Shown: in pieces, positions 1 through 5,966 of the stretch
Layout: each line of letters begins with the position of its first letter
Numbering within the stretch: position 1 is the first letter of the stretch
From: Aquimarina sp.
GTDB taxonomy: Bacteria > Bacteroidota > Bacteroidia > Flavobacteriales > Flavobacteriaceae
Assembly (NCBI GenBank): GCA_020628975.1
Contig: JAHDEF010000037.1
Location: forward strand, 1-8,443
Length of the DNA stretch: 8,443 bases
Reading direction: 5' to 3'
The notes under the pieces: model-generated
What the model was told of the DNA's origin: nothing
The model's input: only the letters and a program-made list of their open reading frames with translations
The model's database searches: none
Program-made: the position numbers and the translations under genes

Positions 1-30
1 AAAGTTTTCATATCAATGTTTTAAGCTTCC

Positions 31-62
31 CAAATATAAACCTCGTCAGTATTTATTACAAA
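31..62 (-). promoter_or_regulatory. Bacteroidetes-type promoter pointing out of the left edge
   Basis: Read on the minus strand, TTTG (59-62) is followed after exactly 20 bases by TATATTTG (31-38). This fits the Bacteroidetes sigma-A consensus, a -33 TTTG or TTG and a -7 TANNTTTG. Transcription would start near 23-25. An ATG follows at 11-9 with AAA ACT, the first three codons of a possible gene cut by the window edge. The 118 bp between this edge and the GH3 stop codon hold no other coding signal that I can see. The match is by eye, and the downstream gene cannot be identified. Confidence 0.5.
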
Positions 63-118
63 CTAGCATTCATATTTTAGACTAAGCTCATAAAAAAATC
101 GTCAAGTTACAACTAGCT

Positions 119-1636
119 TTAAATCCTGTCGTTCAATTGCAATAATTCATCGATATAAACACGTGTATTGGAAAGCCTTGGTATTTTATGCTGCCCTCCT
201 AGCTTCCCTTTTTGTTTCAACCATTGATAAAAAAGTCCTTTTTTGGCGAATTTTACTTTAGGTTGCGTCAATGTGATATTATTAGTTCTTTTAGCTTCGT
301 AATCACTATTCAGTAATTTTAAATGCTTATCTAAGCTTTCCGTGAAAATAGTTATATGCGCTGGGTTTTGTTTAAATTCAATAACCCATTCGTGACATCC
401 TTTAGTTTTCCCCTCCATAAAAATAGGTGCTACACTAAAGTCTACAATTTCCAATTTCATTTCGTTACAGACATTTCTTAAGGCTTGTTCTACATTTTCA
501 ATCATTAATTCTTCTCCAAAAACATTGATAAAATGTCGGGTGCGACCACTAATTTTTATGCGGTAAGGATTAATCGAAGTAAACCGTACCGTATCTCCTA
601 TTTTATATCGCCATAATCCAGCATTCGTAGTAATAACAACAGCGTATACTTTGCCTAATTCAACCTCGCTTAAGGGTATTATTTTAGCGTTATCGTTATG
701 GTAATCTTTCATTTCTATAAATTCATAGAAAATACCATAATCTAACATGAGTAATAACTCATCACTATTATTTTGATCCTGGATAGCAAAAAAACCTTCT
801 GAAGCGTTGTAAATTTCGTAGAATTTACAATCGCTTGGCAAAATTTTTAAATACTGATCACGGTAGGGTGTGAAACTTATACCTCCATGAAAATACACTT
901 CTAGGTTTGGCCAAACCTCTGATAGATTTGCAACACCTTTAGTAGTTAAAACTTCATTGAGTAATACCAGCATCCAACTTGGTACGCCAGCTAAACTGGT
1001 TACATTTTCTTGTATGGTTTCTCTTACAATAGCTCCCATTTTAGTTTCCCAATCAGCCATCAACGATATTTGACTGGAAGGTGTAGAGCTTTTTTCTGCC
1101 CAAAATGGCATATTATCAATCAAAATTGCCGATAGATCTCCGAAATAAGTGCCGTTTTCTTCGTATAATTCTTTACTTCCTCCTAATCGCAGTCCCTTTC
1201 CTGTAAAAAGTTCAGAATTTGGATTATTATTTAAGTACATACACAGCAAATCTTTACTGGCTGCGTAATGACAATCGGTTAACGAATCAGTACTAACAGG
1301 AATAAATTTACTTTTAGCATTTGTAGTACCACTCGACTTAGCAAACCATTTTATTCCGTTAGGCCAAAAAATATTTTTTTCTCCCTGTCTACTTCTAGTG
1401 ATTAGTGGTTCAATGACCTCATAGTTAACTACAGGCAGGCGTTGTGCAAATTCTTCATACGTTGTAATAGATTTGAAATCATACTGTTTTCCTATAGAAG
1501 TTCCCCGAGCTTTATATAATAACGAAAACAATAACTCTTGCTGAACCTCAGCAGGATATTTTAGAAATAATTCTATTTTATGTATACGCTTCTTCAAAAA
1601 CCAACTGGTTATTGAATTTACTAAAGGTAGTGGCAT
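119..1636 (-). CDS. GH3-family acyl-adenylating enzyme (GH3 auxin-responsive promoter family protein)
   Basis: A 505-residue cytoplasmic protein of the GH3 family, part of the ANL-type adenylate-forming enzymes. Plant GH3 proteins adenylate a carboxylic acid such as auxin or jasmonate and join it to an amino acid; the substrate of bacterial members is not established. The ATP/AMP-binding motifs are all present: SSGTTNAKSKF at 101-111 (phosphate loop), YNASEG at 276-281, and RYKIGDTV at 343-350. The domain-hinge region GRTRHFINVFGEEL is at 364-377, and a conserved C-terminal GKLGGQHKIPRL is at 477-488. Length is normal for bacterial members, and the N-terminus (MPLPLVNSITSWFLKKRI) is the usual flavobacterial one, supporting this start. 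There is no signal peptide or membrane segment. The gene is divergent from the DUF2797 gene, 99 bp away. Adenylate formation is probable; the acyl acid and amine are unknown. Confidence 0.93.
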   Translation of the reverse strand: MPLPLVNSITSWFLKKRIHKIELFLKYPAEVQQELLFSLLYKARGTSIGKQYDFKSITTYEEFAQRLPVVNYEVIEPLITRSRQGEKNIFWPNGIKWFAKSSGTTNAKSKFIPVSTDSLTDCHYAASKDLLCMYLNNNPNSELFTGKGLRLGGSKELYEENGTYFGDLSAILIDNMPFWAEKSSTPSSQISLMADWETKMGAIVRETIQENVTSLAGVPSWMLVLLNEVLTTKGVANLSEVWPNLEVYFHGGISFTPYRDQYLKILPSDCKFYEIYNASEGFFAIQDQNNSDELLLMLDYGIFYEFIEMKDYHNDNAKIIPLSEVELGKVYAVVITTNAGLWRYKIGDTVRFTSINPYRIKISGRTRHFINVFGEELMIENVEQALRNVCNEMKLEIVDFSVAPIFMEGKTKGCHEWVIEFKQNPAHITIFTESLDKHLKLLNSDYEAKRTNNITLTQPKVKFAKKGLFYQWLKQKGKLGGQHKIPRLSNTRVYIDELLQLNDRI

Positions 1637-1660
1637 TGTAATTGGCTATATTTACACTTA

Positions 1661-1681
1661 TAGAAAAGTACGTACTTTCTA
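1661..1681. promoter_or_regulatory. Palindrome in the GH3/DUF2797 divergent promoter region
   Basis: AAAGTACGTACTTT at 1665-1678 is a perfect 14-bp palindrome. With one bulged A at about 1664-1667, the symmetry extends to TAGAAA on the left and TTTCTA on the right (1661-1681). It lies 28 bp upstream of the GH3 start and 57 bp upstream of the DUF2797 start, so it could be an operator read from both sides. No full -7/-33 promoter could be placed for either gene; TATCTTTC at 1722-1729 is a near match for the plus strand but sits very close to the ATG. Regulatory function is inferred from symmetry and position only. Confidence 0.35.
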
Positions 1682-1735
1682 CTAAAAGTTCTGATTCTAA
1701 ATTAACAAAAATCATTTAACATATCTTTCTTTTTT

Positions 1736-2530
1736 ATGTTGTATCATGGGGTTTTAAAAAAAATGCGAACTGAATTCGCTAGTCCAATAAATTACTTTTT
1801 ACTATTTGAAAATGATTTTATTCACCTTAACCAATTACTTGAAAAGACTATACGTGTAGAATTTACAGCGTACGAATGTTTGGCTTGTGGTAAGAATAAA
1901 AAGATTTTTAGACAAGGCTATTGCTACGATGATTTTTACAAACAGCCCAATGTTGGTGATTGGATTATGAAACCTGAGCTTAGCCAAGCGCATTTAGATA
2001 TTGAAGATCGAGATTTAGATTTCGAAAAAAAAATGCAACTACAACCGCATATTGTTTATTTGGCAAATTCGAGCAATATAAAGGTGGGGGTTACTAGAAA
2101 AGCACAAGTACCTACACGTTGGATTGATCAAGGCGCTCACGAAGCTATTGAGATGCTTGAACTTCCCAATCGTTATTTGGCAGGAATAACCGAAGTAGCT
2201 TTGAAAGCACATATTGCTGATAAGACTAACTGGAGAAAAATGTTGACAAATTCAGTAGTTGACGAGAAGTTAGAAGACGTTAAATTAAATCTTAAAAAAT
2301 TTATTCCTGAGGAAACATTACCTTATTTTTTAGAAAATAGCACTGAGTTGAATATAGAATTTCCTGTGAATAAATATCCCGAAAAAGTCGCTTCAATCAA
2401 TTTAGAAAAAACACCCAATTTTGAAGGGAAGCTAAAAGGTATAAAAGGTCAATATTTAATTTTTGAAGATGGAAGCGTTTTTAATGTCCGTAATCACGAG
2501 GGTTATAAAGTAACAATTGCTATTCTTTAA
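1736..2530 (+). CDS. DUF2797 domain protein with zinc-knuckle-like N-terminus and GIY-YIG-like core
   Basis: A 264-residue soluble protein of the uncharacterised DUF2797 family; no biochemical function is known to me. Near the N-terminus, C48 and C51 (CLACG) and C63 (GYCYDDF) form most of a zinc-knuckle pattern. The fourth position, which I recall as Cys in relatives, is Asp66. The strongly conserved block PELSQAHLDIEDRDL is at 80-94. The central segment 105-165 resembles the GIY-YIG/T5orf172 layout: IVYLA at 106-110, KVGVTR at 116-121, R128, E153 (GITEVALK) and N165. The C-terminus has GKLKGIKGQYLIFEDG at 231-246, which looks like a small beta-rich domain. The start MLYHGVLKKM is preferred over M10 because relatives begin the same way. 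There is no Shine-Dalgarno sequence, as is usual in this phylum. The gene is divergent from GH3 and convergent with ogt. Family assignment is firm; the nuclease-like fold is inference. Confidence 0.92.
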   Translation: MLYHGVLKKMRTEFASPINYFLLFENDFIHLNQLLEKTIRVEFTAYECLACGKNKKIFRQGYCYDDFYKQPNVGDWIMKPELSQAHLDIEDRDLDFEKKMQLQPHIVYLANSSNIKVGVTRKAQVPTRWIDQGAHEAIEMLELPNRYLAGITEVALKAHIADKTNWRKMLTNSVVDEKLEDVKLNLKKFIPEETLPYFLENSTELNIEFPVNKYPEKVASINLEKTPNFEGKLKGIKGQYLIFEDGSVFNVRNHEGYKVTIAIL

Positions 2531-2564
2531 CAGAAATTTGAAAGAATTATATCATAAAGTACTT

Positions 2565-3095
2565 TTAGAATAATTTAAGCTGAGTTTTTGATATAGCTCC
2601 TTCCAACTGAAGGAGCTTTTCTTTTGCGGGCAATCCACCTGCATACCCTGTTAAACTGCCGTCACTACCAATTACTCGATGGCAGGGTATAATTATACTA
2701 ATAGAATTAGCTCCATTTGCAGCAGCAATCGCGCGTATCGCTAATGGGTTATTTAACTTTTTTGAGAGTTCTTGATATGAATAAGTTTTCCCGAAAGAAA
2801 TCTTTTTTAATGCTTGCCAAACCGTCCTTTGAAAATTTGTACCTACCATTAGCAATGGAATATCAAAATTTTTTCGGTCTCCCTTAAAATATTCCTTTAA
2901 TTGCTTTTTAGTATGTATAATAACTTCAGAATCTTTATCATCTGTAAAGGATGCATTTAATTTTTCTTGAAGCCTTCGATCTATAGCACTTCTTTGTTTT
3001 CTATATTTCCAATCACATAAACATAGCCTATCCTCAAAAGCTCCCAGAAGTAACTCTCCATAAGGCGATTTATATGCAGAAATTTGAATAGACAT
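2565..3095 (-). CDS. ogt: Methylated-DNA--protein-cysteine S-methyltransferase (Ogt/MGMT)
   Basis: A 176-residue suicide DNA-repair protein that moves the alkyl group from O6-alkylguanine or O4-alkylthymine to its own cysteine. The active site IPCHRVIG is at 136-143, with acceptor Cys138 and His139. TYSYQEL at 104-110 contains the Tyr corresponding to human Tyr114. RAIAAANGAN at 121-130 is the DNA-recognition helix with the Arg finger at R121 and an Asn at 130. E165 matches the structural Glu near the C-terminus. The N-terminal half (1-80) is the divergent RNase H-like domain. There is no fused AraC/Ada domain, so this is a stand-alone Ogt type. The ATG lies 8 bp after the stop of the upstream SDR gene, so the two are probably co-transcribed. 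The 3' end overlaps a terminator used by the convergent DUF2797 gene. No sign of damage. Confidence 0.96.
   Translation of the reverse strand: MSIQISAYKSPYGELLLGAFEDRLCLCDWKYRKQRSAIDRRLQEKLNASFTDDKDSEVIIHTKKQLKEYFKGDRKNFDIPLLMVGTNFQRTVWQALKKISFGKTYSYQELSKKLNNPLAIRAIAAANGANSISIIIPCHRVIGSDGSLTGYAGGLPAKEKLLQLEGAISKTQLKLF
2595..2625 (+). terminator. Intrinsic terminator of the DUF2797 gene, inside ogt coding sequence
   Basis: AGCTCCTTC (2595-2603) and GAAGGAGCT (2609-2617) form a perfect 9-bp stem with five G/C pairs and a 5-base loop, CAACT. On the plus strand it is followed at once by TTTCTTTT (2618-2625). This is a canonical rho-independent terminator for plus-strand transcripts, starting 65 bp after the DUF2797 stop codon. 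It lies inside the 3' end of the opposing ogt gene, over its codons 160-167. On the minus strand no U-run follows the hairpin, so it should not stop ogt transcription. Confidence 0.78.
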
Positions 3096-3103
3096 GTGTT
3101 GTA

Positions 3104-3823
3104 TTATGGATTAGTAGACCATAATGCAGCTCGAGTTACCATAGCTCTTCTCGGTAATTTCAAATTGGAAACTATTAAAGCTGCAAAATCTTCTGGTTGT
3201 AGCACTTTATCTGGATCACCATCAGTAATCGCTAAATCTTTTGTGGTCATATCCGAAGCTATAGTACTTGGTGTAAGTGCACAAACACGAATATTGTTTT
3301 TTCGCACTTCTTTCATTAAAGAATCTGAAAAACCTAACACCCCAAATTTTGATGCAGAATATGCTGAAATAGTTGCATTACCTGATAATCCAGCGGTAGA
3401 TGACACATTAAAAATATCACCTTCATTTTTAGCTACTAAAATTGGTAGTACTTGCTTTGTTACATAATAGCTACCCAGTAAATTAACTTTTATAATAGCT
3501 TCCCATTGATCTACGGGCATATCGAGTACTGATCCCATTGCTGCTATACCTGCATTATTAACCAATATGTCTAGCGTTCCGAAATCTGCAATAATTTGAT
3601 TGATTCCATGTTGAACGGCTTCATAATTAGATACATCAAAAACAGCATAAGTAGCTGCTACTTCCAAATCTTTTAGTTCTGTAACTACAGCTTTAAGTTT
3701 CTCTTCATTTCTTCCAGTTATAGCCACATCAATACCTTCTTTAGCAAATGCTAATGCAGTAGCTCTACCTAACCCACGTGTACCCCCAGTGATAATTGCT
3801 TTCTTACCTTTTAATACTGTCAT
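3104..3823 (-). CDS. Short-chain dehydrogenase/reductase, FabG-like (3-ketoacyl-ACP reductase family)
   Basis: A 239-residue classical SDR with a single Rossmann domain. The cofactor loop TGGTRGLG is at 12-19. R38 right after the second beta strand (TGRNEEKL) suggests NADP(H). D63, NNAG at 89-92 and N114 are in place. The catalytic set is Ser142 (NVSSTAG), Tyr155 and Lys159 (YSASK). The substrate-binding end (residues 185-239) is not diagnostic, and the protein ends in LWSTNP. Such proteins are usually labelled 3-ketoacyl-ACP reductase, but the gene is not beside acpP or fabF here, so its role in fatty acid synthesis is doubtful; another carbonyl substrate is just as likely. It is followed 8 bp later by ogt. 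A 92-bp gap separates it from proB, so it probably has its own promoter. TACTTTAG upstream is only a partial -7 match. Confidence 0.9.
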   Translation of the reverse strand: MTVLKGKKAIITGGTRGLGRATALAFAKEGIDVAITGRNEEKLKAVVTELKDLEVAATYAVFDVSNYEAVQHGINQIIADFGTLDILVNNAGIAAMGSVLDMPVDQWEAIIKVNLLGSYYVTKQVLPILVAKNEGDIFNVSSTAGLSGNATISAYSASKFGVLGFSDSLMKEVRKNNIRVCALTPSTIASDMTTKDLAITDGDPDKVLQPEDFAALIVSNLKLPRRAMVTRAALWSTNP

Positions 3824-3915
3824 AAATAGTTTTATTGAATCTGATTTATGACTAAAGTAAAGAAAACTTACGGAGCGGAATCTTAAATAATTCTAAAAAG
3901 AAAAATTGGAAATAA

Positions 3916-4698
3916 TCACAAGTTCCGTATAGAGGTTTTTGGATGTGAACCAATAAAGGCTTTAGTTAAGAATCCATCTTTAAGACCATTAACTATCCAC
4001 AATTCAATATTATTTTTTTGTAGAATAGTTGCGGCTTGAATTTTTGAAGTCATCCCCCCTGTACCATGAGAGGATTTGGAATCTGACACCTCTGCTTTCA
4101 AAGCAACTAAATCAGTAACTTCTTTAATGGTTTCAGGAGTTCCATTTTTCATCGATTCTTTGGTGTATATACCATTGGTGTTTGTAGCAATCACGCATAA
4201 GTCGACTTGTAATAATGAAGCTGTTAAAGCCGCTAGTTTATCATTATCTCCAAACTTAATTTCTTCTGTAGAAACCGTATCATTTTCGTTAATTATTGGA
4301 ATATATCCGTTATCTAACAATACGGTGATGGTATTCGAAATATTTTGTTGCGTATCTTCATTATCAAAATCGGCATATGACAACAGGCATTGCGAAGTAA
4401 GTAAGCCTTCTTTAGAAAATGCTTCGTGAAACAAACGCATCAAATAAGGCTGACCTATACTGGCCAGCGCTTGTTTGACAACTATATTTGTTTCTGTATC
4501 CTGTAATTTCACAAACTCTTTGGCGGCAGCTACAGCACCCGAACTTACGATAATAAAATCGTAATCCGCTTTTAACTGTGCTACTTGGTTTGCAATATCA
4601 GCTAATTTTTCTCGCGAAATAGCATCTGATTCTTGCGTAAGCGTATTGCTTCCTACTTTAAGTAGTAATCTTTTTTTAGCGGATTTGTCCTTCGCCAT
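3916..4698 (-). CDS. proB: Glutamate 5-kinase, short form without PUA domain
   Basis: Phosphorylates L-glutamate to glutamyl 5-phosphate, the first step of proline synthesis. It is an amino acid kinase fold protein of about 260 residues. Numbering from the upstream ATG at 4704, the motifs are LLLKVGSNTL at 13-22, SSGAVAAA at 54-61, INENDTVS at 138-145 (glutamate site), FGDNDKLAALTA at 151-162, ATNTNGIYT at 173-181 and GTGGMTSKIQAA at 214-225 (ATP side). The protein stops after the kinase domain, lacking the roughly 100-residue PUA domain of E. coli ProB, which is usual in this group. Two ATGs are possible: 4698 (MAKDKS) and 4704 (MYMAKDKS). I take 4698, but neither has a Shine-Dalgarno sequence to decide. 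The start lies inside proA (23 or 29 bp overlap), implying translational coupling. Confidence 0.94.
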   Translation of the reverse strand: MAKDKSAKKRLLLKVGSNTLTQESDAISREKLADIANQVAQLKADYDFIIVSSGAVAAAKEFVKLQDTETNIVVKQALASIGQPYLMRLFHEAFSKEGLLTSQCLLSYADFDNEDTQQNISNTITVLLDNGYIPIINENDTVSTEEIKFGDNDKLAALTASLLQVDLCVIATNTNGIYTKESMKNGTPETIKEVTDLVALKAEVSDSKSSHGTGGMTSKIQAATILQKNNIELWIVNGLKDGFLTKAFIGSHPKTSIRNL

Positions 4699-5866
4699 GT
4701 ACATACCATTTATTGGTTACCAAATGTTGTAATCCTATAGGACCACGTTGGTGTAATTTATCTGTTCCAATAGCAAGCTCTCCCCCTAATCCAAATTCAA
4801 AACCATCTGTAAAACGTGTAGAAGCATTATGATATACTGCTGCACAATCTACTGCTGCCATGAACAAATTAGCTTCAACCTTGTTTTTAGTAGTAATGGT
4901 TGCTGAGTGCCCACCACTATATTTATTGATCTTTTGGATCGCCGCTTCTGTACCTGAAATATTTCCTACTACAATTTTATAATCTAGAAATTCTTCATAC
5001 CAAACCTTATCATTTGGTATTACACTTACATTATTATCTTGCGCAAAGCTGGCGTCACCTAAAACTTCGACATTGTGCGCTCTAAGACGCTCTAATAAAT
5101 TCGCCTCAAAAGCAGTTTTATTTGGCAAAGCTTCATCAATAAGCACCTTATCTACAGCATTACAAGCTGAAATTTTTGCTGTTTTTGCGTTTACAATAAT
5201 ATCTAAGGCCATTTCCTGATCTGCTTCTGGGTGTACATAGACGAAATTATTCCCTCGACCACTCACTATAACAGGACACTGCGCATGTTCTTTTACAAAA
5301 GCTATTAATCGCTCTCCACCACGAGGTACAATCAAATCAATACGCTGCGTTGGGTTCTTTAAAAATGCTTGTGTTTCTGTTCGGTTGTAATTAAGATATG
5401 CTACCCAATCCGTAGACACCTGATTTGCTTCTAAGGCTTTATGCCATAAATCGACAATAGCAAGGTTTGAATGCAAACTTTCTTTACCTCCTTTTAATAA
5501 AATTTTATTTCCAGACTTAAAGGCAATTCCTCCTGCTTCGATTGTTACATCAGGGCGCGATTCATATATAATCATTACAGTTCCAAAAGAAGCCGTACGA
5601 TTATATACTTGCATTCCATTATCATGAGCAAAACGAAAACGCTCTACTCCTACTGGATCTTCTAAACTGGCTAATTGACGTAAAGATGCTATCATCCCTT
5701 CAATCTTAGCGTCGTTCACTTTCAAACGATCACTCATAGCAAGATCTTCGCCATGGTAACCATCCATATCTATTTTATTGGCTGCTAGTATTGCCTTTGC
5801 ATTTTCCGCCACTAATTTGGCCATCGTTTGCAATACTGCATTTCTTTTTTCTATACTTAATATCAT
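4676..5866 (-). CDS. proA: Glutamate-5-semialdehyde dehydrogenase (gamma-glutamyl phosphate reductase)
   Basis: Reduces glutamyl 5-phosphate with NADPH to glutamate 5-semialdehyde, the second step of proline synthesis. At 396 residues it is a full-length member of the aldehyde dehydrogenase superfamily. Visible landmarks are YESRPDVTIEAGG at 101-113, SGNKILLKGGKES at 118-130, PRGGERLI at 181-188, catalytic Cys235 in KISACNAVDK, KYSGGHSATI at 315-324, and the C-terminal signature running from ASTRFTDGFEFG (348-359) to HQRGPIGL (372-379). The start MILSIEKRNAVL matches the usual N-terminal helix. The gene follows argD after a 100-bp repeat-filled spacer and overlaps proB at its 3' end. ProB and ProA normally work as a complex that channels the labile phosphate, which fits the overlap. 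Confidence 0.96.
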   Translation of the reverse strand: MILSIEKRNAVLQTMAKLVAENAKAILAANKIDMDGYHGEDLAMSDRLKVNDAKIEGMIASLRQLASLEDPVGVERFRFAHDNGMQVYNRTASFGTVMIIYESRPDVTIEAGGIAFKSGNKILLKGGKESLHSNLAIVDLWHKALEANQVSTDWVAYLNYNRTETQAFLKNPTQRIDLIVPRGGERLIAFVKEHAQCPVIVSGRGNNFVYVHPEADQEMALDIIVNAKTAKISACNAVDKVLIDEALPNKTAFEANLLERLRAHNVEVLGDASFAQDNNVSVIPNDKVWYEEFLDYKIVVGNISGTEAAIQKINKYSGGHSATITTKNKVEANLFMAAVDCAAVYHNASTRFTDGFEFGLGGELAIGTDKLHQRGPIGLQHLVTNKWYVHGEGQIR

Positions 5867-5870
5867 TTTT

Positions 5871-5966
5871 TTAAGAATTTATAGGAGTTAGAGTAGTTAA
5901 AGAATTTAAAGTAGCATATCATTTCTTTACTCTAACTTCTTTATATGCTTTACTCCCCTTTACTTC
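5871..5966 (-). repeat. Repeat-filled argD-proA spacer with imperfect inverted repeat
   Basis: In the 100-bp gap, AGTTAGAGTA (5886-5895) pairs perfectly with TACTCTAACT (5928-5937), and GCATAT (5914-5919) pairs with ATATGC (5943-5948). Read along the transcript, the first half is purine-rich with repeated GTAAAG-like units and the second half is pyrimidine-rich with TAACT-like units, so the mRNA could fold on itself. The 28 bases next to the proA start closely resemble those next to the argC start (see the 8201-8274 element). The role is unknown: mRNA stability, a ribosome or RNase site, or a small dispersed repeat are all possible. Confidence 0.5.

Noticed and set aside
85..118. Run of seven T on the minus strand after the GH3 stop
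   Set aside because: No stable hairpin precedes the T-run; only 3-4 bp pairings can be drawn.
57..120. Direct repeat TTACAA(A)CTAGC at 57-67 and 107-117
   Set aside because: Short, AT-rich and unaccompanied by any mobile-element feature; probably chance.
2522..2547. ATTCTTT / AAAGAAT inverted repeat at the DUF2797 stop
   Set aside because: AT-only apart from one pair, 12-base loop and no following T-run on either strand; the hairpin at 2595-2617 is far better.
3084..3467. Open frame of 127 codons on the plus strand
   Set aside because: It lies antisense to the well-supported SDR gene, shows no recognisable motif, and its composition mirrors the SDR codons.
3880..3930. GGAA...TTCC followed by a T-rich run after proB on the minus strand
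   Set aside because: Only a 4-bp stem with a long loop; too weak to call a terminator, although transcription may well end there.
4076..4429. Open frame of 117 codons on the plus strand
   Set aside because: It is fully antisense to proB, whose motifs are intact; the frame has no family features.
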